Shown: piece after piece, positions 35,123 through 46,883 of the stretch | Layout: each line of letters opens with the position of its first letter | How positions within the stretch are numbered: the stretch's first letter is position 1 | Origin: Leucogyrophana mollusca | Taxonomy: Eukaryota; Basidiomycota; Agaricomycetes; Boletales | Assembly (NCBI GenBank): GCA_021014945.1 | Contig: MU266430.1 | Location: forward strand, 1 to 64,000 | Length of the DNA stretch: 64,000 nucleotides | Direction of reading: 5' to 3' | The notes under the pieces: model-generated | Databases searched by the model: none | What the model saw: the letters and a program-made list of their open reading frames with translations, nothing else | What the model was told of the DNA's origin: nothing | Program-made: the position numbers and the translations under genes

Positions 35123-38100
35123 TCACCGGCGGCTCCCGTTCTCCTTATCCACCCTATCCTTCGTCGTGCCGCTGTCTTCAATGTGAGCATCCTCGGCGGC
35201 GTTCGCGTCCGTGTTTCCCCCGTCGCCTTGCTGCTTCGGCGTCGTTGTATCCTTGTGCACAGGGTCGTCTTTGTTCTGGTTGTCCTGGTACTTCTGGCCA
35301 CCCGAGCCCTTGAGCCCAGGGCCGCCACCTGCAGAGTTCCCTGCAGTCGCAAAGTGGTATGAATCCTGGTCGCGCTCGTGTACGAGCGTCATGCGTTGCA
35401 GCTCAGCGATGAAGTTCTCCAGCTTCTCGTTCTTCTTGCTCCGCTGTTCCGCCACCACCGTAAACCCAGTCACAATTCATCAGTATCTGCCTCAGCCAAG
35501 CGAGCGATGGAACGTACAGAAGGACGCCCGACGCGGTCGAGCCACGCGAACGTATTCATGATCATGTACACGATCGTCACGACGACGATCACGCCGAACG
35601 AATAAAGCCAGATCCGGACCACCGTCACCACGTCCGTCCACCTTGCAATACACAAAGAGCGAATAAACAAGATTGGACGTGCGCCCCTACAACACAAAAT
35701 GCCACTCACCCGCCATGTGGCGCCGCGCCGGATATCCAGCCAAAGAGTGAGAACACCGTCGCGAGGGCGTCTACCCCGAGCACAGCGGCGAGGAGCTGGA
35801 ACGAGGGCCACTCGAATCCACCTGCGGACGTCAAGATGCCAATTTGAGCCACACCCACGAACAGTGAGTTGGAGCTCACCTGAATCTGGGCCCTGGCTGA
35901 GCCTCGTGATGAAGATAATCCACGATTCCGTGAGGGCGACCTCCAGGAACAATACCTCCTGCACGCTGACAAGAGAAACGAAAAAACCATCAGCGTATGG
36001 GCACGTACACTACTACCACGCCTCTCAACACGCGGCTCACATACCTTCCAAAATTCTGCACGATCCCGCCGCGGTCGCTTCCATGCTCGAGGAAGAGCGT
36101 CCCGCGGATGATCCATGTCCCGCCAGCGAGCAGGAGGCCCATAACGGTTGAGATGATCCAGACCTTCGGCAGCTGCCAGTCGACAGGTTTCCGCGCATAC
36201 GGCGCGTTGTCATATGCGATCGCGATCGTCGCGACGCTGGGTACAGGGGAAGGGGTGAGTGTCCGTGCGGAACGACGTGTTAGGGAGACGGGACTGACTC
36301 GGCGAAGATTGCGAGGAAGACGATTAGATCGACGCGGATCGTCTCGTTCAGGATTAGCATGGACAACATCTAAGTAGGTAAGCGTGCGTCGTACGACTCA
36401 GCCGACCCGGAGAAACAGAGTCGGACTGCGCACCAAGTAAACCTCGAGATGAATGCAAAGCGCAATGCGGTAGATAATGTAGGCTTTCATGCCTGCAGAA
36501 AGCGTCCCTTGAGCACGCGGGCACAGCGTGAAGGCTCAGATTCAGAACGCTCACGATGGAAGATCTGACGCGCCACTTTGATGCTCGTGATGATCGTACT
36601 GAGTCCTCTGTTTGCGTGAGGAGCCGTGAGGCGGCTGGGTAGTAGCTGAATAAAGTAGACACGAACTCGTCGAGGAATACAACATCTGCCGCCGTGCGAG
36701 CTGCATCCGAAGCACCCTGCACGGCAATACCTGTAGCTTGACTCGTGAGGAGGTCCAACTCTTAAACACGAATACACGTACCGCAATCAGCTTTCTTCAA
36801 CGACGGTGCGTCGTCTTCGCGGAACAATCAGTCACGCCCACACGCTCGCCCTGATGAAAGACACTGAGCACTCACTAACACCCTGCAGAACAAACATCAG
36901 TCAGCCACAGCTCGCAATTCACGACCACGCAAGACAAAAACCGCCACAGCAAGAGCACTCACATCCCCCGTCATCGCCGTCAAATGGCCCCTCTTCTGGA
37001 GCATATCCACGACCTGATACTTATGCTCCGGAAACACCTCCGCGAATCCATCTGCAGCCTCCACGAAATCATACACCTCCGTCCCCGCCATGCCCCCGCC
37101 CATCAAGCGCTCGCTATCGAACACATTCGTGCCCAGCGCGAGCGCCTTGCACGTCTCCTTCGCGATGGCGACCGCGTCCCCTGTGAGCATCTTGATGTGC
37201 ACCCCAAGGTCGATCGCTTCGCGGATGGTCTGGTGGGCACGGTGGGAGCGTTGGTCAGCGTTAGCAACGCAGTGAGGGGGAGACGTACGGCAGCAGTGTC
37301 GGCGCGAGGGGGGTCGGACATTGACATGAGCCCAAGGAGCTGCCAGTCCTTGCCCTCTTCCTTCGACGCGATGCCTAAACTCCTGAATCCGCGTTGTGCA
37401 AACTCTCCGGCCGTTGCGCGGTAGTGCGCAGCCGTAGACGGGTCAAATTTCGCGAGTTTCAGGATGCTGAGCGCGTTGCCGTTGAGTGTCGTGTTCACGT
37501 CGAGATCTTCAAGGATGTCACTTACGCATTTGGCGCGCCCTTCGCACACGTATACTTCCGCCCGTCCCTGTCCACCTCCGCCGTGATCCTCTTCGAGACA
37601 GGGTCAAATGGCGTAAACTTGTTGGTCTTCCACCCACCACGGAGATTTTCTTGTGCTTTAGGGTAATCCTAAGTACGTGCAGAGGCAGTGTGTTAGCCGT
37701 GTCCCGAGACCTCCGCATCTCGCCCGTACCTTCAAGCCGATGACGGTGACCTTGTCGATCGGGTCCAGACTCTTCACATTGTGCGAGGACGCCAGCACCG
37801 CGACCGTCATGAACCACGCTGAATCTACCCCAGGGGCGATGTACGGCTCGTTCAGGGACAGCTTGTTCGCTGTGAGGGTGCCTGTGGTGCATTATCGCGT
37901 AAACGTGCACGAAATCAGAAAGGAAACTTCGATATGTACCTGTTTTATCGGAACAGAGCATATCGACCCCCGCGAGCGATTCGATAGCGGTGAGCTTCTG
38001 GACGATAGCCTTTCGCCGCGCGAGGTAGGCCGCGCCGACGGCCTGCGTGGGGTGAGAACCGACCTCCATCCAGTTTGCCATTGTGACTTACCATCGTTGT

Positions 38101-40123
38101 GGTGGTGACGCACGGTAAACCAACGGGCACCCCGATAATCTAAGTACGCGTGAATCAGCAGCCTACTCGAAACATGGTGTCGAGGCTTACGAAGAAGATA
38201 AGCGCATACACGAGGAGGTTGTTCTCCGAGGGCGTCGCTATCTTCAGACCTCTGCATGTTCACCCATCAGGATTCGAAACCAGAACAGGCGAGCGTTCAC
38301 CACCAGAGTGGAGACGATACATGAACTCACCTGAAAAAACCCCCAATCCAGACCACGAATATAAACCCGATCACCATCACCAAAAGTGTCGTCCCGATCC
38401 CTCCCAGCACGATCTGGAAGTGTCCACGCTCATTCGAGGAGGTCACGAGTGCAGCTGTGCGCCCAACGAAGGAGCGCGGTGCGGGCGTTTGGACGACGGC
38501 GTAGACCTACAGAGCGGAAACGAATGCCGGGGTGAGCCTTGAAATGGTAACGTCGACCAGGCGAGGAGAAGCGAAAGGAAACACACCTTTCCACGCTTGA
38601 CGCCGCACGTGTAGTACGCTATATCTCCAAGATACTTGTCCACAGCGAGGGACTCCCCTGTGATCGCGCTCTGATCAACTGAGCAAACCGAAGGGCCCTT
38701 GGACACTCCTTCGTCCTCGTCGCCTCCTTGATTATTGCCATTGTCTTTGCGCGACTCATCGCTACTGTCTCGGCGCGATCCATCGTAGTCGCCATGTTTG
38801 TGTGTGTTGGCTGAAGAATCGTCTGAAGATGATTCCTTCGCCTTTGCAGCTTTCTCGTTCTTTTCGAGAAGACCGCGGGACTGGTACAAACGTGCCAGCA
38901 ACATCTCCGATTAGCACAGGAGAGGGACCAGCGATGGTGGGAAACGTACCTTTGATCCGTCCTTGTCTGAATAGTCTGCGACAATCTGGAGAGCAGGTCA
39001 ACACCGCGTGGACGTGGAAGCTGCGTGTAGCGAACCTTGGCGTCTGCAGGGATTGTGCTACCTTCTTCAATGACGATCTAGTCCGTGTGGCGTCAACTAA
39101 CATTCTCTTGAGACGAAGGTGGTGGACACTCACGATATCCCCGACGACTAGCTCCCTGGCCTCGATCTCCTGCTCCCTATTATTGCGCACGACAGTTGCC
39201 TTCATTGCGATGCCGGCTTTCAGCTGGGCGACGATGTCGCCTGCTTGTCTGTGGGTGGCAGTGAAGTAAAGGAGGGGTGATAGTCAGGAGCGTGCGCAGA
39301 GGATGAGACATAGTGTATGAGGATGGCGAGGGGGGGAAGAGGGGAAAAGGAAGAGAAAGAGGAAAACGTACTTTTCTTGGTACCAACCCACACCTGCGTT
39401 TAAGAAGAGGATTCCAATCTGTTCGAAAGATACGTTGAGATTCGGGAACAGGAACCCATGGCAATGAAGACGGTCGTGAATGTGCTTACGATGACACCAA
39501 AGTCAATCCAATCTCGAAGACCGGCAGAGAGTATGACAGCGATCTCCATGACATATAAAATGGGTCCGCGGAAGTAATTTACGAACTTGAGAAACTGGTT
39601 TTCTGTTGGGCTACGGCAGGCATCAGCCCGGCGGTCTGTGCCACGAAGGTAGAGACGTACCTCTGGAGTTCGTTGTATCCATATCCCTGACGACGACGGT
39701 CGATGTCAGAGTCCGAAAGACCTTTCGTCATATCGGTCTTCAGCCATTCTGGAGGGATCTGTACGAGTATGGGATCAGCGTCGCACAAAAACAGATGCTC
39801 GACAACGCGCCTTCTTCTCCTTTTTGCCATCTGTTTTTACCTTCTTCCATGGCGCGTACCAGAGACGTGTTTCTTTGCGGTCTTCCTCGTCTTCACCATC
39901 ATCCTCTCCACGATCAAGCTTGGCGGCTTCATCTTGTGCATACTTGAGCAACACCTCATATTCATCACCCTGATACGCTGTTCCGACATGTTTAGCTGCT
40001 TGGGGCTGGACACGGACAAGGCATATACGTACGATCTTCCTTATGCTCACTAGCACGGTCGCTGGCGAGGTCAGCGTCGCCGTTTTGTTGTTGCGGTCTT
40101 CGATTTCGGTGACGAATGGTCAT
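35123..40123 (-). CDS. PMA1: plasma-membrane H+-ATPase (P-type, Pma1-like)
   Basis: Intron-rich minus-strand gene; start at [14 protein letters not shown] (40123), stop at 35123. An acidic cytosolic N-terminus is followed by [69 protein letters not shown] (TGES at about 38650), CSDKTG split by an intron from [19 protein letters not shown] (phosphorylated Asp), [13 protein letters not shown], a [16 protein letters not shown] segment, [36 protein letters not shown] rebuilt only by joining a 7-nt exon (36882-36876), and [18 protein letters not shown]. The C-terminal regulatory region ends [20 protein letters not shown] plus a Gly/Gln/Asp-rich tail. It exports protons to energise nutrient uptake. 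A Ser/Asp/Gly-rich insertion (about 38870-38700) lengthens the actuator domain. Confidence 0.92.
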
Positions 40124-41211
40124 TATTATGGTTAGTGGGGTATCCAAGATAATTGCTGGCCATCCATTTTGTGGACGGCCGTGGTTTACCCCCAAACGAC
40201 GTCAGAGGAGGACAAGAATATCGCGATTTCGGTCATAACACGTGACCGTTATCCAGGTGGTGCAAACGGCGTTACAGAACACACCGAAGGCGCTTGTTCT
40301 GCTCACGGGGGACCGCACCTCCACAAGCTATGGTCACCGAATGAAATTCATGCCGTCAGGAACAAAAAAAAAGTGGTTACGCGTGATCAGCATAATTGGA
40401 GTCGGGAATTTGAAGATGCATGCATGAATGGGGGGGCTTGAAAACGTCGATATCCAAAGACTGTCACCATATCCGCCCACATACCGGTATGGTACACGCC
40501 TACTACAGACCTCGTCGCTTTATCCTCCCGCCCCTGGATCCAGCGTCACCGAGCAGGTCTTCCAAGGTGATTCGTAGTCCTCGAACTGAAAGTTTTCGAT
40601 TGCGGCGACAATTCAAATGAATAAGAATTAAAATGCAGCAGCCACGCAGTCGACTGACGCACTGCACAGAGCCCTGCCAGAGTGGTGGTGGATGGCAGTT
40701 GAAAGAGTTGCCGGTTAGTGCCGAGTCCGAGTTGATGATTGTCGCCAAATGCGGAAAGGCAAGTAGGATCAAACGAACGGAAGAGCGCTTGCTCTTTTAC
40801 TCATCGTCGACATATCATGGATATTCGGCAGTCCACAAATTGTAACGGATCGTGAAAGAGACAATTGTGGTCCATCAGATATGCAGGCGGGCTGGCGCAA
40901 TACGACATCTCGGAGATGGTAGGTTCAAATCGTCGAGTGGAATATGTAACAGGCGAGTGTTCACTGAGTCGTCACTCTCGACGATGAAGCCTGATCGAAG
41001 CGCCAGCTTTTTTATTCGCACAGCACTCAAGCTACACGCCGCGCACAAACTTGAGAGGCGGCCCTCCCACACTTACCGAAGACACCTGTCTGAGTACAGT
41101 TGGCATGGTGCTGTCCCTTTTGAACATAGGTTTATATTCTTTCCAAGTTGGACATGCTTCTGGAAAGCATACTAGCCGTGCGTAATCCGCCGATTCACGA
41201 AATATCTGGTA
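40124..41211. other. intergenic region upstream of the H+-ATPase
   Basis: About 1.1 kb holding the promoter of the H+-ATPase gene and the 3' region of the Cys-rich membrane protein gene. Frames here (up to 107 codons at 40852-41175) have no recognisable content. Confidence 0.4.
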
Positions 41212-42346
41212 TTACAATACATCTTCCTTATATCCATACTTGTTAGCCGCTGCAGCATGCAGTGCAATGATCGATTGTCTCAGACTGGGGAAATTAGGGT
41301 CAACGGTGCGCAATTCAAGCTGGTGTGTATCAGCTCACCTTATCTGCTCGTAGTAATATTCCCGTGTTTCTTGGTCGCGCTCGAGGCGGTGTCTCTTGTG
41401 AAGTAAAGTCAAACACAAGCACGTTGAGGTCATGGCTGTACACAGTAAGTATCCTTTTTTGGTCGGGTAGATTAAGGTAACGGACCTCCAATCAGGAGTA
41501 GCGCGGTGAGCACGATCTGCCATGCGGGCACTTTGAACGGGGTTCCGATTGAATCTGCGCAGAGTCCCGCACCACAGTTGTGCTAGAATACCGTGAAGGT
41601 CAACCCAGCGTGAGCCAGCCGACAACTTGCGAGGAATAAGAAAACTCACGGATCGACAATTGCGGTTGGTCACGCAAGGCAAGCCGTTGTCCACTGCGTG
41701 CTCACATACCATGTCTGTTGGATGACAGAAGAATCCCGATCGGCAGTTATCTCGAATGATATTGATGACGACTTGACGGGCATTCGAATCAACCTCGGTG
41801 TACGTCGTGTTCTCCAAGACGCAAGGTGACCCTGCGGTTGCATTTGCGTACCTGACGTTATCATCCGTTATTACTGCCACTCCCGGAGAGCGCGAACACG
41901 GCGTACATGCAAATACCCTGCAAGCAGATAGAGCCGTTTGTTGCATGTGATTCCAAAGGCTGAGCACTATGCCAGTTGGGCGGAGATGCGCATTGCTCGT
42001 CGCGGTTCAGTTGACAGGGTTGACCAACAGCACGTAGAGATGTGCAACCGCTGCCTTCGTCCGGGCAAAACGTCTCCCGAGCGCACAGCGGTGGGAGAGT
42101 CTCCTTGTGATCGTATCCGTACGGAAATTCATCTCGCCGACATTGTCTGGGGACGCAGGTGCCTGTGCCATTCGTCGAATCGGAACAGAAGTACTTGTCT
42201 GCGCAGTCCGTCAACATTCTATGTGTTCCCGTGTCGAGCCGAGTGCCGTTCAACGAGCAAGCCCCTCCTTGCGTGACTGCCCCAGCATAGATAGCCACAA
42301 CATAGCATCCAATGACACCTAACGATAAGCACCTATGCGTAGACAT
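41212..42346 (-). CDS. Cys-rich type I membrane protein, unnamed basidiomycete family
   Basis: MSTHRCLSLGVIGCYVVAIY is a signal peptide. The ectodomain is Cys-rich: GACSLNGTRLDTGTHRMLTD, KYFCSDS, GTCVPRQCRRDEFPYG, LPPLCARETFCPDEGSGC, GQPCQLNRDEQCA, ICMYANATAGSPCVLENTTY, DNCRSGFFCHPTDMVCEHAV and NCGAGLCADSIGTPFKVPAW. A transmembrane helix follows (QIVLTALLLIGAMTSTCLCL), then a basic juxtamembrane KRHRLERDQETREYYYEQI. Introns follow GIC-M, NCRS and LLIG; a further one after EQI leads to LRQSIIALHAAAANKYGYKE and the stop at 41212. That final exon looks genuine because it forms a conserved-looking helix. I know the pattern as a widespread Agaricomycete orphan family but know no function; a cell-surface or secretory role is inferred. 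Confidence 0.75.
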
Positions 42347-42593
42347 CGGGTAATGTGAAAGAGCGGGCGATCCACTAAGAGGTCGGTCGAAAGTTGAAAC
42401 TGGGGTGCCCGGGCTATTTGGCAATCATTGGACACATTCAAAATATCGCTGGTATCTTGCAGGGATTCACACTGACTGCATCAAGAACTTCATTAAATTG
42501 GGGCGCAAGTAAGGGTGCCACGGACAAGAGAGCAGGGTATATTTGAAACCACTCTACTTCGAGAGATAAAAGAATGAGATCCACCGCAACCAT

Positions 42594-43429
42594 CTAGAGC
42601 TTGATGCCAAGGCAGAGCAATAGCTCAACACAGCCGAGCAGCTTGATGACGGCAATAACCGCGGGAGTAAGGATAAGGAGAACGGCAGCCAACAGCCCAG
42701 CAACAAGACCGAAAACGACTTGCAGGAGACCAGCGACGACAACGCTGGAAAGAACATGAGAAAAGTTAACAGGCAATCTTGGTCGAAAAGAACTCACCAA
42801 AGATCAACGAGCAAGGGCAAGACAATGACTTTAACATCAACGAGGATGACGTCCAGGAGGCAACCGATGGCAGCAAAGAGGATCTGAATAGACCAGGTGA
42901 GACAATGTTGACATTTTCAATAAGGATACTTACGCAGAGCACACCACCAAGCAGCTCAGCCACAGCAGCAACGGTGAGAATGACTTCGCCTTCAATCGGA
43001 GCAAGGATAACTGCGATGTCCGCTCCAATCAAAAGCTTGAGGCTTGCGGTCGCAGTGAGGAAGCAAGTCTTCAGCTCAGCAATGATGGGCGTGATGTTAG
43101 CAGCAGTCGCGTTGGCAGAGTTGATGTATGCTAGTTTGGTGTTGTCAAACCTAACTACGCATTGGAAGATAGAAGGTTCACTCACTGAACTGCTCGGTCA
43201 AAGGCAACACTTGGGCCTGGAGAGTCGTGAGGATGACGGCGACAGATGCAGGGGTTTCGTCACGCTGCTCGACACTGCTCAAGGGCAGCGAGGTAACATC
43301 CACACCACTGACAGCGGACTCAACCTTGTTGGTAAGAGCCTGAACATCGGGGGTAGTAGCGGGAGCAGCGTAGGTGAAAGCGCTCAAAGCCGCGGTGAAA
43401 ATGAGAGAAAGGGTGCTGAAGGAACGCAT
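42594..43429 (-). CDS. secreted or membrane hydrophobic protein, unknown family
   Basis: MRSFSTLSLIFTAALSAFTY plus AAPATTP is a signal peptide with a likely cleavage site after Ala-Ala. Exon 1 (to about 43190) ends near LPLTEQF. Exon 2 gives TYINSANATAANITPIIAEL, KTCFLTATASLKLLIGADIA and GEVILTVAAVAELLGG. Later exons give LFAAIGCLLDVILVDVKVIV, VVVAGLLQVVFGLVAGLLAA and LLILTPAVIAVIKLLGCVEL, ending LLCLGIKL. It has four exons with GT-AG introns. After the leader it is almost entirely Leu/Val/Ala/Ile-rich, with a few Cys (not the eight-Cys hydrophobin pattern). Similar secreted very hydrophobic proteins of unknown role occur in mushroom genomes. It might associate with membranes or interfaces. 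Confidence 0.7.
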
Positions 43430-44490
43430 TGTAAATGAGTAGGAGGGGATGGGACGAAAGGGTCGGGAATTAGAGGTGTTGGGATGCGGAGGAGGAAGAC
43501 GACGAAAAGCCGATGGAGAGATTTGTTACAGCTTACCACCTTTATATCTTCAACCTCCTCGGAGTCTTTCTAAAAGCGAGGAGAGAATTTTCGTTTTACA
43601 TACCATAACATATCTTGCGGCTAAGATCGACCTTCTAGTCAAAAAGAAGCTCGCTTACCTGTCCCGAACAACGATTCTGAGCGTCCGAATCGGCGATACC
43701 AGCAGGCACGTCCGTGGATGCTCGACCAGCCAGCCGGGCCTTGGCTGGGTAAGCACCTTTGGCCACGTCCAGTTGTTAATGGCCTTATCCCCAGTCAGGT
43801 AGACCTTGCTAACAAGTTCGGTATTCAGCGTTATTGAGGCACGTCCATCCTGACAATACATACATATCTTGAGCTGGGCTACGTAACTCCCGTCAGTGAA
43901 GGCCCAGCGATGTCAAGATTGAACATGCGGACTTGGTGCGGACTCTTAACATAATCGAACTTCGAGAGCTCGAATCAAGCTCAGATAGCGGCAGTTTGAA
44001 TCTTCTCTGCTCTCGTTTTCCGTCTATTGCCGCGCGCCAAGACTCGAATGTATCGAGATTATCCCTGGAGTGAGGCTGGAGAGATGCTTTCGACAGCGAA
44101 AGCACGCACTACATTATTATGCCACCTACCACTGAAACCTCCAACCCGTGTTCCCGCCTTTGGTGTATAATACGTCGATCACCAAGCCTTGAGGTCGACT
44201 CTTTAAATCAGCGTTACTGAACAAGGTCCAAATCTGGCCATGGCCATATACCGTCGATCATGAAGACCAGTCTTGCGGATTGGGATCTTTTGGACACAGT
44301 TTCAAATGAAACCTTCGGATCCGATTCACACCCGTCCGAACGATTCCCGCCAATTCGCTGCGATTAAAATTTAGTTTCTCCGGATGAGTGATCAGTGAAT
44401 CATCACGTCCATCAACGTGTTCTCGTCTAACAAGGTGAAGAATACTTGGACTCGTGGATGCTGGCGAGGATCGTTTAACATTATGTGGCA
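43430..44490. other. intergenic, no supported feature
   Basis: The promoter of the hydrophobic protein gene lies at the left. Minus frames 43655-43861 and 43893-44105 and a 120-codon minus frame at 44258-44620 have no recognisable content; the last lies antisense to the F-box relic. Confidence 0.4.
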
Positions 44491-44499
44491 ATGACATTG

Positions 44500-44645
44500 A
44501 GTTTGTTTCTACCTTAGCAGCACTGGGGTGACAGGTTTGATCTGACCGAGGCGAACACGCCAACTTCTTGAGATATATGTAGTCATCGAGTACGCTAGCT
44601 ATCCTGGGTGTTCCACTCACCCAAGAAGGATTCCGGCTTCAACAG
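44500..44645 (+). pseudogene. F-box family relic (around exon 1/2 junction)
   Basis: This plus-strand segment aligns base by base with the start of exon 2 of the F-box gene at 46884 (about 47114-47245): GGTTCTACC-like, CAGCACTGGGGTGAC, CTGACCGAGGC and GTCATCGAGT blocks are shared. It contains frameshifts and stops, and similarity ends at about 44645 where the palindrome-bearing repeat block begins. Confidence 0.75.
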
Positions 44646-44771
44646 CCCTCCAGCCACATCCGCCCACCACGGCTTCTCGCATCTACACCTATACCCCACC
44701 CGGGGGATGGCGATTTGCAGAGGGCCCTAGAGGAGTTCATTCAGCATGACGTATGATGAGGCTCAATGGGC

Positions 44772-44819
44772 GTCTTGACGCACACGCGATCCGGTCGCGG
44801 ATTGCGAGTGGGTCAAGAC
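44772..44819. repeat. palindrome alpha 1
   Basis: Imperfect 48 bp palindrome starting GTCTTGACGCAC and ending GGTCAAGAC; the arms are about 19 bp. Confidence 0.8.
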
Positions 44820-45418
44820 ACCAGTTGCTTGCTGTTGCTTGCGAGGATCGTCAGTCGTGAAAGAGCCGTGCGAGGAGCAGCGAGCCAGTTCAGTTCCTTA
44901 TGTAAGTTGGACACACGCTCTAACCACACATCTCCTTGGTCACATGTGCAGTGCGTCTGGCTATCTGGCGACCTTATCGCGAGTGTGTCAGGATGCTCGA
45001 TGCTCATCACGGACGTGTCGACTCGTGATCAAGACTACCCACGGCTCCAGCTCAAGATCACTCAAGTATTCAAGTATCGTTCCGAGTGTTCAAGTATCCA
45101 TCACTCCAAGTGCCCGGGTGTCCATTGCTGTACACGTCCAAGTATGCGTCGTTCCGAGTGAGTTATGCCCTGTGACAGGCGGGGCAGAGCATGTCGTGGA
45201 AATTGGTGCAGGGGGATGTCACTTCAGATCGGGCTAAAGAGGGGAATTCTTTCTGGGTCACGAGTGACTGGTGAAACGCAGCATGGAAGTCGGATCGTGG
45301 TGAGACTGTCACTCAGAGCGTGTGATGAGCTCATTACAGCTTTGATTAACAGCTTTAATTAACAGTCACAACAGCACTGTGGCTTTTACTCGGGGCCAGC
45401 CACACAGGATGGCTGTGT

Positions 45419-45473
45419 GTCTTGACACGCTCGCTATCCGCCGACCACCGGCGTATCGCGGGCGGCTCAAGAC
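45419..45473. repeat. palindrome beta 1
   Basis: Imperfect 55 bp palindrome starting GTCTTGACAC and ending GGCTCAAGAC, with arms of about 25 bp around a short ACCAC centre. Confidence 0.8.
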
Positions 45474-45924
45474 AGCACAACAGGCGTGAGCTCATCGACA
45501 GAAACGGCGAAACCCAGAGGATGAGATGGCGTTCAAGATTCCACTACATCACTGCCCCACCATCAACTCAGTACACCTCCACCCCGTGAATGCATAATCC
45601 ATCACATCGATGTGATCAGATATTAGTCCCCCCCTGCCTATATCCACCTCGTACACTCACTCCCTAACCCGTTGTGTCGCCGCCTCGCCTGCTGTATCAC
45701 CACACCAGCCACATTGGGACGAACCGGACACGCTAGCTCCACCCGTCAGCGTTGGATACATCGATACAATGCCGCAGCCTCAACGAAAAAGGTTTTGGGT
45801 GGAAGCCCGCCTTGTCTAGCGACAGCGAACTTGCATTAACACTCTCCGCGGCGCGTTCATTACCAAAGGTGAATGTACTGTCATCGGTAAGTCTTAATTG
45901 AATTAAATCATCCGCGTCCTCGTC

Positions 45925-46290
45925 TCATCTCGCCCTACCAACACGCGGGTATTTGTAGATGGGAGAAGGAAAGTCGGATGCAGCGCCCCAGGATTTGGCA
46001 TGAGGACTACGGGGGATGACGGGGAAGGCCGACATGTTGGTGCGGTCTTTCAGTTCTTGCCAATACTCGTCATCTTTACTCCTCGGGTGCTGGTCTTCTT
46101 CAGGAACTCCTCGGCGAATCGCGACATTCGATTCAGCCATTTGCCCGACCACTTTTCCCCCGCATGCTCTCTCGATCTCCACATTAGCCACTATGGTGTA
46201 TCAGCAGGGGGAGCTCCTTTTCGCCGCACTTGTAGGCCGGAGGAGGTCTGACTCTGAGGGAGCATCAGCGTCTTAGGTTCGTTCGAGCTT
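45925..46290 (-). pseudogene. unrecognised duplicated ORF, inverted copy 1
   Basis: The minus frame 45925-46191 encodes VEIERACGGKVVGQMAESNV, IRRGVPEEDQHPRSKDDEYW, QELKDRT and PVIPRSPHAKSW. Similarity to the plus-strand copy at 58388-58720 extends upstream to about 46290 and, beyond the ORF, to a shared GGTGCCCC/GGGATTATGAGG segment near 46330. The two copies keep the same frame through NVEIER/NAEIKR, IRRGV/IHRGV and the SPHAKS end, so a real coding ancestor is likely. I do not recognise the family. This copy may still be coding, but the ORF lacks the upstream part present in the other. Confidence 0.45.
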
Positions 46291-46299
46291 CTGGAGTGC

Positions 46300-46883
46300 A
46301 TGCATACTAGCAGATGCGAGCATATAACTGGGATTATGAGGTGCCCCGACTTCGGCGGACTCCCGCATCATCGTCTTCTCCCACCACGTCGATTCAGGCC
46401 GCCACGTCCATTTGAATTCGTGGCCAGCCCCTCACGTCATCACGTCCCTCATCCTACCACGTTCGTTCCGGCGTCATCCAGTCAATGGGGAGCGGGACGA
46501 GGCACGACCAGGAAGGTGATCGACAGGTTGAAGTAGTCGACAGAAGGTGCTTTCTTCGAGTGGGGAAATTCGGTCGTACGGGTCGACGATGAGGTCTTTG
46601 GGCGGCATTGGCATTGGCGACCGCATCTACGTACCATTCAATGCGTCTAACGCGTCGCGTCGCATCCACGAGGACAGTCCATAGGATTCTCCGGAGATAA
46701 GGGTATCATCGTTGGCAAGTCTTATGTGTTGACGGAAGTTGAGTGAGATGGAGGGGTTACGCAAAAAATAATAGTTATTTCTGGTTCTGGAATTATCAGA
46801 TTTATCTTGCACCTTCCAGTCGCGACTCGTGACTGGCGACTACACTCGAAGTTCTACGTCTAATTGTTGGCTAACACTCAGCA
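46300..46883. other. promoter-side region of the F-box A gene
   Basis: Contains the upstream region of the F-box gene. A minus frame near 46650-46490 (PMPPKDLIVDPYDRIS) is open but short; I do not call it a gene. Confidence 0.35.

Larger units (their letters stand above)
44645..45660. repeat. repeat block unit 1 (with palindromes alpha and beta)
   Basis: This block is similar to about 51250-52270 and in part to about 59130-59420: a GCATCTACA/CCCGGGGGATGGC region, the alpha palindrome, a beta palindrome about 600 bp later, then CTCATCGACAGAAACGG and a region ending in CATATCCACC-like sequence. No coding potential was recognised. It looks like a non-autonomous mobile or satellite-like element embedded in a duplicated region. 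Confidence 0.7.

Noticed and set aside
40890..40945. GGTTCAAATC with an upstream GGCTGGCGCAAT, resembling tRNA boxes
   Set aside because: The T stem does not pair and no acceptor stem can be formed.
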